From: Hydrogenophaga crassostreae
Lineage (GTDB): Bacteria > Pseudomonadota > Gammaproteobacteria > Burkholderiales > Burkholderiaceae_C
DNA: 64,000 bases
Assembly: GCF_001761385.1 (NCBI RefSeq)
Contig: NZ_CP017476.1
Location: 3,461,501 to 3,525,500, forward strand
Direction: 5' to 3'
Shown: positions 41,501 through 50,238 of the stretch, one piece after another
How positions within the stretch are numbered: position 1 is the stretch's first letter
How the letters are laid out: each line of letters begins with the position of its first letter
Made by a program: the position numbers and the translations under genes
Notes under the pieces: generated by a model
Databases searched by the model: none
Seen by the model: only the letters and a program-made list of their open reading frames with translations
Told to the model about the DNA's origin: nothing

Positions 41501-42535
41501 TCAGCGTCCTTTGGCTTTGAGTTGCGCGTCCATGCGCGGGAACACGCGGCGCGCGTTGGCCTCGTAAATCTTGTGGCGGTCATCGCCCACGACGATGGTC
41601 GAGGATTCGATGTAGCGTTTGGTGTCGTCGTAGTAATTGCCGGTCTCGGGGTCGATGCCGCGCACGGCGCCGATCATTTCCGAGGCGAACAAGATGTTGT
41701 CCACCGGGATCACCTTGCTCAGCAGATCAATGCCAGGCTGGTGGTAGACGCAGGTGTCGAAGAACACGTTCTTCAACAGGTGGTCTTTCAGCAAGGGCTT
41801 CTTCATCTCCTGCGCCAGGCCGCGGTAACGGCCCCAGTGGTAAGGCACAGCGCCGCCGCCGTGCGGGATGATGAAGCGCAACTCAGGGAAGTCGGCGAAC
41901 AGGTCGCCCTGAATCAGCTGCATGACCGCAGTCGTATCGGCGTTGATGTAGTGGGCGCCGGTGGTGTGGAAACAGGCGTTGCAACTGGTGCTCACGTGAA
42001 TCATGGCGGGGATGTCGTACTCCACCATTTTTTCGTAAATCGGGTACCAGGCCTTGTCGGTCAAGGGCGGGCTGTTCCAGTGGCCGCCTGACGGATCGGG
42101 GTTGAGGTTGATGCCCACGTTGCCGTATTCCTTGATGCACTTTTCCAGCTCGGGAATGCAGGTCGCGGGGTCCACGCCCGGGCTTTGCGGCAGCATGGCA
42201 GCGGGAACGAAGTTGTCAGGGAAGAGCTGAGCCACGCGGTAGCAAAGCTCGTTGCAGATCGCCGCCCAGGTGCTGGACACATTGAAATCACCAATGTGGT
42301 GGGCCATGAAGCTGGCGCGAGGCGAAAAAATGGTGATGTCGGAGCCGCGCTCCTTCATCAGGCGCAGCTGGTTGAGTTCGATGGACTCGCGCAGCTCGTC
42401 GTCGCTGATTTTCAGATCGGCCACTCTGGGCATGCTTGCGGGGTCCTTGATACCGGCGATCTGGGCGTTGCGCCAGTTCTCCAGTGCTTTGGGCGCCGTG
42501 GTGTAGTGGCCATGGCAATCGATGATGAGGCTCAT
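41501..42535 (-). CDS. pmdE: 4-oxalomesaconate hydratase
   Basis: This 344-residue amidohydrolase-like hydratase (LigJ type) adds water to 4-oxalomesaconate to give 4-carboxy-4-hydroxy-2-oxoadipate. The sequence opens MSLIIDCHGHYTTAPKALENWR with the HGH metal motif; other conserved parts are SFMAHHIGDFNVS, NLNPDPSGGHWNSPPL, IHVSTS and IPHGGGAVPYHWGRYRG. It begins the core ring-cleavage block and is preceded after 22 bases by the ModA-like gene. Confidence 0.94.
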   Translation of the reverse strand: MSLIIDCHGHYTTAPKALENWRNAQIAGIKDPASMPRVADLKISDDELRESIELNQLRLMKERGSDITIFSPRASFMAHHIGDFNVSSTWAAICNELCYRVAQLFPDNFVPAAMLPQSPGVDPATCIPELEKCIKEYGNVGINLNPDPSGGHWNSPPLTDKAWYPIYEKMVEYDIPAMIHVSTSCNACFHTTGAHYINADTTAVMQLIQGDLFADFPELRFIIPHGGGAVPYHWGRYRGLAQEMKKPLLKDHLLKNVFFDTCVYHQPGIDLLSKVIPVDNILFASEMIGAVRGIDPETGNYYDDTKRYIESSTIVVGDDRHKIYEANARRVFPRMDAQLKAKGR

Positions 42536-42557
42536 GAAATTCCTTTGAAGAAAAATA

Positions 42558-43268
42558 TCAAACAGGTGACATGCCGTGGCGGCGCTTCACAGCGTCCGCC
42601 TCTGGCGAGCACATGAAATCCAGAAACGCCTGAACCACCTCACGCCGGGGTGGGTCGTCCAACAACGACGCGGGCAAGCCCGCTGAAAAAGTGGTCGTGA
42701 TCTGAATGGCTTCGGGGAGCGGTCCCACGATATCAATGCCCTGCACATTCAACAGTTCACTGAGTTGCTGAAACCCCAAGGCCACTTCGCCGCTGGCCAC
42801 CATGGACGCCACCGGCACACCTGGCCTCGCCTGCAGCAGCCGACCATTCAGCTGCTCGGCTATGCCCCAGAGCTGGAACTGTCTGAGCAACGCCACGCCG
42901 CTGGGGCCCGTGGAATAGCCCACAGTGGCGGCTTGAAGCACGGCTTGTCTGACCGCGTCTGACGTGCTCATATCAGGTGCGGGTGTGCCTTGGCGAACAG
43001 CCACCGACACGCCGGAATGCACCAGATCGACACGGCTTCCAGCTTGCAGGTGGCCGGCGCAGATCAGTTTGTCGATGGCGTCTGCCGCCAAGACCACCAC
43101 ATCAAAGACCTCACCCTTCGCCACGCGCTGGGCGGCATCCACGCCACCAACCGACTCGAACGCAGCGGTGCTTCCGCTCTTCTGTTCAAAGGCCAACGCC
43201 AACTCCCCCAACAGCTGGCGGGTGGCCATGGAAGAGATTCCGTGCAGGGCGAAGTGTTGATTGACCAT
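42558..43268 (-). CDS. ModA-like substrate-binding-domain protein, function unknown
   Basis: This is a protein of about 236 residues of the type-2 periplasmic-binding fold, related to molybdate-binding ModA (LHGISSMATRQLLGELALAFEQKSG, SVGGVDAAQRVAKGEVFDVVVLAADAIDKL, STGPSGVALLRQF). There is no signal peptide, so it should stay in the cytoplasm. It lies at the head of the pmd operon, 22 bases before pmdE, and is divergent from the LysR gene. Comparable positions in other 4,5-cleavage clusters can hold a 4-oxalomesaconate tautomerase gene, which is absent here. It might be a ligand sensor or an unrecognised pathway enzyme. The start is uncertain: an ATG at 43322 is also open. Confidence 0.75.
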   Translation of the reverse strand: MVNQHFALHGISSMATRQLLGELALAFEQKSGSTAAFESVGGVDAAQRVAKGEVFDVVVLAADAIDKLICAGHLQAGSRVDLVHSGVSVAVRQGTPAPDMSTSDAVRQAVLQAATVGYSTGPSGVALLRQFQLWGIAEQLNGRLLQARPGVPVASMVASGEVALGFQQLSELLNVQGIDIVGPLPEAIQITTTFSAGLPASLLDDPPRREVVQAFLDFMCSPEADAVKRRHGMSPV

Positions 43269-43394
43269 GGGTGTGGAGTGAAAGACGTACCCGTCCATTG
43301 TGGCCATGGACTGGGCGATCATCCAGCCCCATGGCCCGCTAGCAGCTAGAACATTCCCTGATAACTATGATTGGGGTATTCAACAAGGGCTGGT

Positions 43395-44306
43395 ATGGAC
43401 CTCAAGCAACTCGAATACTTCGTGCGTGTGGCCGAACTGGGCAGTTTCACCCGCGCCGCACAAGCTTTGGACGTCGCTCAACCTGCGCTGTCGCGTCAGG
43501 TGCGTCTGCTCGAGGTGGAACTGCGGCAAAACCTGTTGCTGCGCAACGGACGAGGGGCCATGCCCACCGAAGCCGGTCGGCTCCTGCTGGAGCACGCACG
43601 CGGCATTCTTCATCAGGTGGAGCGAGCCAAAGAGGAGCTTGGGCGCGTGGGTGGCGCACTGGCTGGCCGTGTGGCCATTGGACTGCCGCCCAGCTTGTCC
43701 AGGGTGTTGGCGGTGCCACTCACCCGCGCAGTGCGCCAGCAACTCCCACAGGCCAGCGTCTCGATCTGTGAGGGTTTGTCGATCAACATGCAAGAGTGGC
43801 TCATCAGTGGTCGCCTTGACATCGCAGTGCTGTACAACGCTCAACCAACGCCTGAAATCGAACTCTCTCCGCTGCTGGAAGAAGAACTGGTGCTGGTGCA
43901 ACCACGCCCGCCGGGCTTGTCTCCAGACCCGCCGCCCGGCCCCGTGGCGCTGGGTGTCATTGCACAGATGCCGCTGGTGATTCCCAGCCGACCCAACGCC
44001 TTGCGGATGCTGGTTGAAGCCGAGATGGCCAACATGGGCCTTCGGCCGATGGTGGCACTTGAAATCGACGGCGTCGCGGCAATACTTGATTTGGTGGCCG
44101 ATGGCGCCGGTGCCGCCCTGCTGTCGCGCAACGCTGTCGCCAGCTCTTCGCGACCATCGGCTTTTCAAACGCGACCTGTGGCCGACCCCCCGCTTCGCAC
44201 CCGTTTGAGCCTGGCCTCCAGCGCGCAGCGCCCGAGCACATTGACGCAAAAAACCTGCCTGGGCTTGCTTCGAAGCACCGCCTTGCAAGTGCTCGCATCG
44301 GCCTGA
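43395..44306 (+). CDS. pmdR: LysR-family regulator of the pmd operon
   Basis: This is a 303-residue LysR regulator with helix-turn-helix QLEYFVRVAELGSFTRAAQALDVAQPALSRQVRLLE at the N-terminus and an effector domain of the CbnR/nitrogen-assimilation-like type. ATG at 43395 (MDLKQLEYF) gives family length. It is divergent from the operon head with about 126 bases between starts, the arrangement of PmdR in Comamonas. The gene symbol is given by position and family, not by close sequence comparison. Confidence 0.8.
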   Translation: MDLKQLEYFVRVAELGSFTRAAQALDVAQPALSRQVRLLEVELRQNLLLRNGRGAMPTEAGRLLLEHARGILHQVERAKEELGRVGGALAGRVAIGLPPSLSRVLAVPLTRAVRQQLPQASVSICEGLSINMQEWLISGRLDIAVLYNAQPTPEIELSPLLEEELVLVQPRPPGLSPDPPPGPVALGVIAQMPLVIPSRPNALRMLVEAEMANMGLRPMVALEIDGVAAILDLVADGAGAALLSRNAVASSSRPSAFQTRPVADPPLRTRLSLASSAQRPSTLTQKTCLGLLRSTALQVLASA

Positions 44307-44350
44307 AAGCCCCGGTGCATGCGGGCTGCGGCTCATTACCACCCATCGGG

Positions 44351-44379
44351 TTGACAGCAAAACACAAGAACACAATAAT
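44351..44379 (+). promoter_or_regulatory. Candidate sigma-70 promoter of the ect-ehu operon
   Basis: A perfect -35 box TTGACA (44351-44356) is separated by 17 bases from AATAAT (44374-44379), a 5 of 6 match to TATAAT. It is the best promoter seen in the gap before ectA. It implies a 5' leader of about 270 bases. Confidence 0.55.
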
Positions 44380-44400
44380 ATTGGTTGTCTTTTGCTGTCA
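44352..44400. repeat. Perfect inverted repeat over the ect promoter
   Basis: TGACAGCAAAA at 44352-44362 and TTTTGCTGTCA at 44390-44400 are perfect 11-bp arms 27 bases apart. The left arm covers most of the -35 box, and the right arm lies just past the expected transcription start. A smaller palindrome CAATAATATTG sits between them over the -10 region. This is the layout of a repressor-type operator pair. Confidence 0.6.
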
Positions 44401-44659
44401 TCGTCTTTTATTTCAGGTCGCTATCTTTTTCGCGACTGGACAGCGTTTCTTCGAACCTGGCGCCTAAAACTTTTTTTAATCGGCGCCGCTTCGGTCAAGG
44501 ACCCAGCGGGTCACTTGAGTATCCATTTGTAGGCTTCCCGCCATGGGACGCCGCCCGATCTGCCCCGAGCCGCCTGGCGCTCTGTGTGGCAGGTCACCCG
44601 TCGGGGTTGCGCCTTGTTCCAAGGTTGGACCACGGCCAGCTTCAGGAACCACCCCACGC

Positions 44660-45232
44660 ATGTCCATTCGCAGCAGGAACGAATCCAGCCACGCCCCTTC
44701 ATTGCAATTTCGAAGTGCGTTGCCCACCGATGGCGCCGCACTTTGGCGCCTGATTCAAGCAACCGGCACGCTGGAACTCAATTCGGCCTACTTTTACCTG
44801 CTCTTTGCAACCGACTTCGGCCGCACCTGTCTGATCGCTGAAGAGGCCGGTGAGGTGGTCGGCGCGGTCATTGGCTACCACCCCCCCGAACAAGAGAGCA
44901 CAGCCTTTGTCTGGCAAGTGGGTTTGCTTCCCCGGCTTCGTGGTCGCGGCCTGGGTTTGGCCTTGCTTGAGCAATGGATCGCACTCCCTGCCAACCGAGG
45001 CTGCCAGTGGGTCACCGCCACCGTCGACGACGACAACGCCGCCTCGCAGGCCCTGTTCAAGCGCTTCGCTGTTCAGCACGCTGCCGAATGCCAGGTAACA
45101 CCCCATTTCACCGCCGACCTGTTTCCAGCCGGGCACCCCGCTGAGCCGCTCTACCGCATCGGCCCGTTGTCGCTCAAGGCCGCCGATCCGGCGCCAAGCA
45201 GCCAGGCACCCCAACTCACCACAGCCGGGTAA
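44660..45232 (+). CDS. ectA: L-2,4-diaminobutyrate N-acetyltransferase
   Basis: This 190-residue GNAT enzyme acetylates the 4-amino group of diaminobutyrate, the second step of ectoine synthesis. It has the EctA-typical FRSALPTDGAALWRLIQATGTLELNSAYFYLL, the acetyl-CoA-binding LPRLRGRGLGLALLEQWI and a TATVDDDNAASQALFKRFA block. ATG at 44660 begins MSIRSRNESS; upstream codons in the same frame are leader. It is the first gene of the operon and is 46 bases from ectB. Confidence is high because the complete ectABCD order follows. Confidence 0.94.
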   Translation: MSIRSRNESSHAPSLQFRSALPTDGAALWRLIQATGTLELNSAYFYLLFATDFGRTCLIAEEAGEVVGAVIGYHPPEQESTAFVWQVGLLPRLRGRGLGLALLEQWIALPANRGCQWVTATVDDDNAASQALFKRFAVQHAAECQVTPHFTADLFPAGHPAEPLYRIGPLSLKAADPAPSSQAPQLTTAG

Positions 45233-45278
45233 CCCCAGCGCTGTCACATACCCATTTTCAATCTGAAGGAGTCTTTCC

Positions 45279-46547
45279 ATGAACAACATCTTTGAACAGC
45301 ACGAGTCCGAAGTTCGCGGCTACTGCCGCAACTTTCCCGCCATGTTCTCTTCGGCCAAGGGCGCCTGGATGACGGACGACAAAGGCGAGCGCTATCTCGA
45401 CTTCTTCGCCGGCGCGGGCGTGATGAACTACGGTCACAACCCGGACAAGCTCAAGGACGCGTTGATCGACTACATCTCTCGCGATGGCATCACCCACACG
45501 CTGGACATGTACAGCGAAGCCAAGCGCGACTTCATCGACCGCTTCCAGCGAGTCATCCTGCAGCCGCGCGGCCTGACCTACAAGATGCAGTTCCCTGGCC
45601 CAACCGGCACCAATGCGGTTGAAGCCGCCCTGAAGCTCGCACGCAAGGTCACCGGTCGTGATCGCGTGGTGAGCTTCACCAACGCCTTTCACGGCATGAC
45701 GCTGGGCGCCCTGGCCGTGACCGGCAACGGCTTCAAGCGGGCCGGTGCCGGCGTCTCGCTGCAAAACACCACCTCCCTGCCCTTCTGCGGCTTCATGGGC
45801 GACGACCCCGATACGCTCGGCTTCTTCGAAGCCATGCTGAACGACGAAGGCAGCGGCATGGAAACGCCCGCGGCAGTGATTCTGGAGACCGTTCAAGCCG
45901 AAGGCGGCGTGAACATCGCGGCCGCCGATTGGCTGCAGCGCCTGCGCCAGATCACCGAAGACCACGGCATCGTGCTGATCGTCGACGACATCCAGGTCGG
46001 TTGCGGCCGCACCGGCAAGTTCTTCAGTTTTGAAGAAGCCGGCATCGTGCCCGACATGGTCACGCTCTCCAAGTCCCTCTCGGGCTACGGCATCCCCATG
46101 GCTCTGGTCCTGATCAAGCCCGAGCTTGATCAATGGGCGCCCGGCGAACACAACGGCACCTTCCGCGGCCACAACCCCGGTTTTGTCACCGCCACCAAGG
46201 CGCTCGACTACTGGGAAAACGACTGGCTGGAAAAAGCGGTCGCCCACAAAAGCAAGATCGTTGACGAGCGCCTGAACGGCATGGTCAAACGCCTTGGCGC
46301 CGACGCCGAAGTGCGGGGCCGCGGCTTGATCTACGGCATCGCCTTCGACGACATCAGCATCGCCTCCAAAGTCTCGCAGGCCTGTTTCAAGGACCGCCTG
46401 ATCGTGGAGACCGCCGGCATCGACGACCAGGTGCTCAAGCTCCTGCCCAGCCTGACCATCAGCGACGAAGACCTGATCACCGGCCTGGACACCATCGAGA
46501 AAAACCTCGCTGCCGTCCTGAAATCCACCGAACGCAAAAGCGCCTGA
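45279..46547 (+). CDS. ectB: Diaminobutyrate-2-oxoglutarate transaminase
   Basis: This 422-residue class III PLP aminotransferase makes L-2,4-diaminobutyrate from aspartate semialdehyde with glutamate as donor. It has the EctB-type N-terminus FEQHESEVRGYCRNFPAMF, the cofactor-binding FTNAFHGMTLGA and VDDIQVGCGRTGKFFSFE, and the Schiff-base Lys in LSKSLSGYG. GAAGGAG lies upstream of the start. The length is normal for EctB. No dedicated aspartate kinase gene (ask_ect) is in the operon. Confidence 0.96.
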   Translation: MNNIFEQHESEVRGYCRNFPAMFSSAKGAWMTDDKGERYLDFFAGAGVMNYGHNPDKLKDALIDYISRDGITHTLDMYSEAKRDFIDRFQRVILQPRGLTYKMQFPGPTGTNAVEAALKLARKVTGRDRVVSFTNAFHGMTLGALAVTGNGFKRAGAGVSLQNTTSLPFCGFMGDDPDTLGFFEAMLNDEGSGMETPAAVILETVQAEGGVNIAAADWLQRLRQITEDHGIVLIVDDIQVGCGRTGKFFSFEEAGIVPDMVTLSKSLSGYGIPMALVLIKPELDQWAPGEHNGTFRGHNPGFVTATKALDYWENDWLEKAVAHKSKIVDERLNGMVKRLGADAEVRGRGLIYGIAFDDISIASKVSQACFKDRLIVETAGIDDQVLKLLPSLTISDEDLITGLDTIEKNLAAVLKSTERKSA

Positions 46548-46572
46548 GTCACCAGGCCAGAAGGAACACAAC

Positions 46573-46962
46573 ATGATCGTCAAACACCTGGACCAAGTTG
46601 TCGGCACCGATGCCGATGTGGACACCGAAGGCTGGACCAGCCGTCGCCTGATCTTGAAAGACGGCGGCATGGGCTACTCGGTGCACGACACCATCATCAA
46701 AGCTGGTGCCGAACTCGACATGCACTACAAGAACCACCTCGAAACCGTTTACCTGACCGAAGGCGCGGGCGAGATTGTGGACCTGGCCACAGGCGAGACC
46801 CACCAATTGAGCGTGGGCTCAATCTACGCCCTGAACAACCATGACCATCACCTGCTCAAAGCCAACAAGGGCGCGCACATGCGCATGGTTTGCGTCTTCA
46901 ACCCGCCCATCACAGGCAACGAAGTACACGACGAGACCGGCGCCTATGCGCTGTGCGACTGA
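46573..46962 (+). CDS. ectC: Ectoine synthase
   Basis: This 129-residue cupin cyclises N-gamma-acetyldiaminobutyrate to ectoine. The sequence follows EctC closely: MIVKHLDQVVGTDADVD, RRLILKDGGMGYSVHDTII, the metal-binding HYKNHLETVYLTEGAGEIVDL and YALNNHDHHLLKA. It is 25 bases after ectB and 17 before ectD, each with a good ribosome binding site. Confidence 0.97.
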   Translation: MIVKHLDQVVGTDADVDTEGWTSRRLILKDGGMGYSVHDTIIKAGAELDMHYKNHLETVYLTEGAGEIVDLATGETHQLSVGSIYALNNHDHHLLKANKGAHMRMVCVFNPPITGNEVHDETGAYALCD

Positions 46963-46979
46963 AGGAGGCTACGCACGCC

Positions 46980-47918
46980 ATGAACACCACCAGCACCCCG
47001 CCCCAGGCAAACCATGCAACAACCGCCGACCGGTATCCTTCGCGTGAAATGGCTGAGCCCAGCATCTCTCTGCGGCAGGACCCAGTGGTCCATGGCGGCC
47101 CAAGCAAGGGGCCGTTGACCGAAAGCCAGTTGCACTTCTTTGAGGACAACGGGTACTTGAGCCTGGACCAGATTCTCAGTGAGGTCGAGCTGGGCAGCTA
47201 CATGATGGAACTGCAACGCCTGCGCGCAGACGATGCCATCAAAGATGCACCCGAGGCCGTGATTGAACCGGAAAGCCGCGAGCTGCGTTCCCTTTTCGCC
47301 GTACATCGAACCAGCGATGTGCTGCGTGAGCTTTGCCATCACCCGCGGCTGGTTTCAATGGCCCGCCAGCTGCTGGGCAGCGATGTTTACATCCACCAGT
47401 CGCGCATCAACTACAAAAGCGGCTTCCGGGGCAAAGAGTTTTTCTGGCACTCCGATTTTGAAACCTGGCATGTGGAAGATGGCGTACCCAACATGCGGAT
47501 GGTGAGCTGCTCTATCAGTCTCACACCCAACACCGAGCACAACGGCCCCCTGATGCTCATGCCGGGTTCGCATCACCGCTTCGTCTCCTGCGTAGGCAAG
47601 ACCCCGGAGAACCACTACCAGGCCTCGCTCAAGCGGCAAGAACTGGGCATTCCAGACGACGCCAGCCTCACGCAACTGGCCCACGAGTGCGGCATCACTT
47701 CACCCAAGGGCATGGCAGGTTCGGTCACTTTTTTTGACTGCAACACCATGCATGGCTCGAACTCGAACATCACGCCAATGCCACGCAGCAACGTCTTCGT
47801 GGTCTACAACAGCGTCGAAAACACCCCGGTGGCCCCGTTCTGCGGTCTTGCGCCACGGCCCCATTTCATTGCCGAGCGCGAAGACTTCACACCCGTCTGC
47901 CTTCCCGGCGAAGCGTGA
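46980..47918 (+). CDS. ectD: Ectoine hydroxylase
   Basis: This 312-residue Fe(II)/2-oxoglutarate dioxygenase converts ectoine to 5-hydroxyectoine. The EctD signature FWHSDFETWHVEDGVP supplies the His and Asp iron ligands, and the distal His is in DCNTMHGSNSN. ATG at 46980 has GAAGGAGG upstream; open frame before that overlaps ectC. So the strain should make both ectoine and hydroxyectoine. The C-terminal part ends FIAEREDFTPV, as usual for the family. Confidence 0.95.
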   Translation: MNTTSTPPQANHATTADRYPSREMAEPSISLRQDPVVHGGPSKGPLTESQLHFFEDNGYLSLDQILSEVELGSYMMELQRLRADDAIKDAPEAVIEPESRELRSLFAVHRTSDVLRELCHHPRLVSMARQLLGSDVYIHQSRINYKSGFRGKEFFWHSDFETWHVEDGVPNMRMVSCSISLTPNTEHNGPLMLMPGSHHRFVSCVGKTPENHYQASLKRQELGIPDDASLTQLAHECGITSPKGMAGSVTFFDCNTMHGSNSNITPMPRSNVFVVYNSVENTPVAPFCGLAPRPHFIAEREDFTPVCLPGEA

Positions 47919-47956
47919 AGTCGTTTGTCCTATCCACCAACCCCAAGGAGAGCCCC

Positions 47957-48814
47957 ATGAAAAGAAACTCATTTACCCGTCGTGCACTGATCGCACTGGC
48001 AGGCGCAGCCACCCTGGCCACCAGCAGCCTGGCCGCCGCCGAGACCACCCTGGAGCGTGTGCAGAAGCAGGGTTACATCCGTGTCGGCTTTGCCAACGAA
48101 GCGCCTTACGCCTTCGCCACCCCCGACGGCAAGCTCAACGGCGAGTCGCCCAGCGTGTTTCGCCATGTCATGGCCAATCTGGGCGTGAAGGAAGTTGACG
48201 GCGTGCTGACCGAATGGGGTGCGCTGATTCCTGGCCTGAAGGCTGGCCGTTTTGACGCCATCGTGGCATCGATGTACATCACGCCCAAGCGCTGCGAGCA
48301 AATCATCTTCGCCAACCCAACCTACGGCATTGGCGAAGCGCTGGTGGTCAAGAAGGGCAACCCCGACGGCGTCAACACCTACGGCGACGTGGTGAAAAAG
48401 GGCCTCAAAATCGCGTTCGTGGCCGGCACCGCTGAAATCGAACACGGCCGCCTCGCGGGCCTGAAGCGCGACCAGGAAGTGACCGTGCCCAATTTCGCCG
48501 CCGCAGTGGCTTCGGTGAAATCGGGTCGCGCCGCAGCCGCCGCCTTCACCTCGCTCACCGCCAAGGACCTCGCCGGCAAGGACGATGGCATCGAACGCGC
48601 AGAACCGTTCACCTTCGAGCACAAAGGCAAGAAGTACAAGGGCGAAGGCTCGTTCGGCTTCCGCCAGGAAGACACCTCGCTGCGCGATGCCGTCAACGCC
48701 GAGCTCGCGAAATTCCTGGGCACCCCTGAGCACCTGAAGATGGTGAGCGAATTCGGTTTTGACGCATCGAACATGCCCGAGAAGACCGCGGCCCAACACT
48801 GCGCTGGCGAGTAA
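47957..48814 (+). CDS. ehuB: Ectoine/hydroxyectoine ABC transporter substrate-binding protein
   Basis: This 285-residue periplasmic binding protein has a signal peptide (FTRRALIALAGAATLATSSL, cleavage near AAAE) and the EhuB sequence pattern, including ERVQKQGYIRVGFANEAPYA and YITPKRCEQIIFANPTYGIGEAL. It captures ectoines for the Ehu importer. The start at 47957 follows AAGGAGAG. Its position directly after ectD shows that synthesis and uptake are coupled in one long operon, rather than the uptake genes going with ectoine degradation (eut/doe) genes. Confidence 0.92.
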   Translation: MKRNSFTRRALIALAGAATLATSSLAAAETTLERVQKQGYIRVGFANEAPYAFATPDGKLNGESPSVFRHVMANLGVKEVDGVLTEWGALIPGLKAGRFDAIVASMYITPKRCEQIIFANPTYGIGEALVVKKGNPDGVNTYGDVVKKGLKIAFVAGTAEIEHGRLAGLKRDQEVTVPNFAAAVASVKSGRAAAAAFTSLTAKDLAGKDDGIERAEPFTFEHKGKKYKGEGSFGFRQEDTSLRDAVNAELAKFLGTPEHLKMVSEFGFDASNMPEKTAAQHCAGE

Positions 48815-48826
48815 GAAAGCCCGCCC

Positions 48827-49561
48827 TTGAAAGCCAGTCACGCGACCACCGTGGCCGCCGCCATCCTGTGTTTTGCCGCAGGGCTGGTGGTGGCCACATT
48901 CACCGATGTGCGCGATTTTTTGCCTGAGCTGCTGCGCGGCCTTGTGATCACTTTGCAGGTCACGGCCGGCGGCGCGGTGGTCGCGGTCATTGCGGCACTG
49001 GTCGCTGCGCTGGCCCGCCTCTACGCATCGGCGCCTTGGCGCTGGCTGGCCACGGTCTACGTGGAGCTGTTTCGTGGTACCTCGGCCTTGGTCCAGCTCT
49101 TCTGGCTCTTCTTTGTGCTGCCCCACTTCGGCCTCACCCTCGAACCCATGGTGGTCGGCATTGCAGCCCTAGGGCTCAACGTGGGTGCTTACGGTGCAGA
49201 AGTGGTTCGCGGCGCCATTGGCAGTGTGGGCAAAGGCCAATGGGAAGCGGCCACTGCCTTGAACCTCACCCGCATGCAGGCTTTGCGCCGCATCGTTCTG
49301 CCGCAGGCTTTCGTGGCCATGCTGCCACCCTGGGGCAACCTGTTCATCGAACTGCTCAAAGCCACCTCGCTGGTGTCGTTGATCACCCTCTCCGATCTGG
49401 CGTTCAAAGCCCAGCAGATCAATCAGAACACCCTGCGCACCGCCGAAGTCTTCAGCACTGTGCTGTTGATGTACCTGGGCTTGTCGGTGCTGATCACCTT
49501 GGCCATGCGGGCGCTCGAAGCGCGCGCGGCCCGTGGCCTGCGACGGGGACGGGTGACCTGA
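48827..49561 (+). CDS. ehuC: Ectoine/hydroxyectoine ABC transporter permease
   Basis: This is a 244-residue inner-membrane permease of the polar amino acid type with about five membrane segments. It carries the HisM-like EAA loop EAATALNLTRMQALRRIVLPQA. The only suitable start is a TTG at 48827, with AAGAAAG before it; no ATG gives a complete first membrane helix. The stop overlaps the ehuD start by one base. Confidence 0.88.
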   Translation: MKASHATTVAAAILCFAAGLVVATFTDVRDFLPELLRGLVITLQVTAGGAVVAVIAALVAALARLYASAPWRWLATVYVELFRGTSALVQLFWLFFVLPHFGLTLEPMVVGIAALGLNVGAYGAEVVRGAIGSVGKGQWEAATALNLTRMQALRRIVLPQAFVAMLPPWGNLFIELLKATSLVSLITLSDLAFKAQQINQNTLRTAEVFSTVLLMYLGLSVLITLAMRALEARAARGLRRGRVT

Positions 49562-50238
49562 TGGCTGTTCAAATCTGGGACTGGAATCACGCGGCCGAAG
49601 CGCTGCCCCTTCTCGCCGAAGCCTCCGTCATCACGCTTCAGGCCACACTGCTTGGGTTTCTTGTGGCCCTGGTCGTGGGCCTGTTGTTCGCCATCGGCCG
49701 CATGGCCGGCCCCATGGCCCTGCGGATGGCGGTGGGCGGTGTGGTGGAGTTCATTCGCTCCACGCCCCTGTTGATCCAGATTTTCTTTCTCTATTACGTG
49801 ATGCCCGAATTTGGCCTCACACTGGATGCCATGCCCACTGGCGTGCTGGCCCTGGGACTGCATTACGGTGCGTATTGCTCCGAGGTGTACCGGGCCGGGC
49901 TCGCCAATGTGCCCAAAGGGCAATGGGAGGCCTGCATCGCACTCAACCTGTCCGCCTGGACCACCTTCAAGAACGTGATCCTGCCGCAGGCGATCCCTCC
50001 CGTCGTGCCCGCCCTTGGCAACTACTTGGTCGCGCTGTTCAAGGAAACACCGCTGCTCTCCGTGATCGCGGTGCTGGAACTGATGCAGACGGCCAAGATT
50101 CTTGGCTCGGAGACCTTCCGCTATGTGGAACCGATCACCCTGGTTGGTGTCTTTTTTCTGATTTTCAGCCTTATCTCGGCGGCCATGATTCGCCGCGTGG
50201 AGCGTTGGCTGAACAAACGCATGGGGCGACGCATATGA
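49561..50238 (+). CDS. ehuD: Ectoine/hydroxyectoine ABC transporter permease
   Basis: This is the second permease subunit, 225 residues, with about five membrane segments and the EAA loop WEACIALNLSAWTTFKNVILPQA. It begins MAVQIWDWNHAAEALP, a typical EhuD opening. It overlaps ehuC by one base and ehuA by four (ATGA), so the three subunits are translationally coupled. It forms the membrane channel with EhuC. Confidence 0.9.
   Translation: MAVQIWDWNHAAEALPLLAEASVITLQATLLGFLVALVVGLLFAIGRMAGPMALRMAVGGVVEFIRSTPLLIQIFFLYYVMPEFGLTLDAMPTGVLALGLHYGAYCSEVYRAGLANVPKGQWEACIALNLSAWTTFKNVILPQAIPPVVPALGNYLVALFKETPLLSVIAVLELMQTAKILGSETFRYVEPITLVGVFFLIFSLISAAMIRRVERWLNKRMGRRI

Larger units (their letters stand above)
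44307..44659. other. Regulatory region and long leader upstream of ectA
   Basis: This is 353 bases without a gene. It holds a good sigma-70 promoter (44351-44379) overlapped by a perfect 11-bp inverted repeat, then a leader of about 270 bases. Two GGCGCC boxes at 44459 and 44482 could form a hairpin around an A/T-rich loop. No MarR-type ectR gene, which often precedes ect operons, is present. Confidence 0.6.

Noticed and set aside
45258..46670. Minus-strand open frame of 470 codons over ectB
   Set aside because: EctB on the plus strand is complete and has a ribosome binding site; the reverse frame has no domain.
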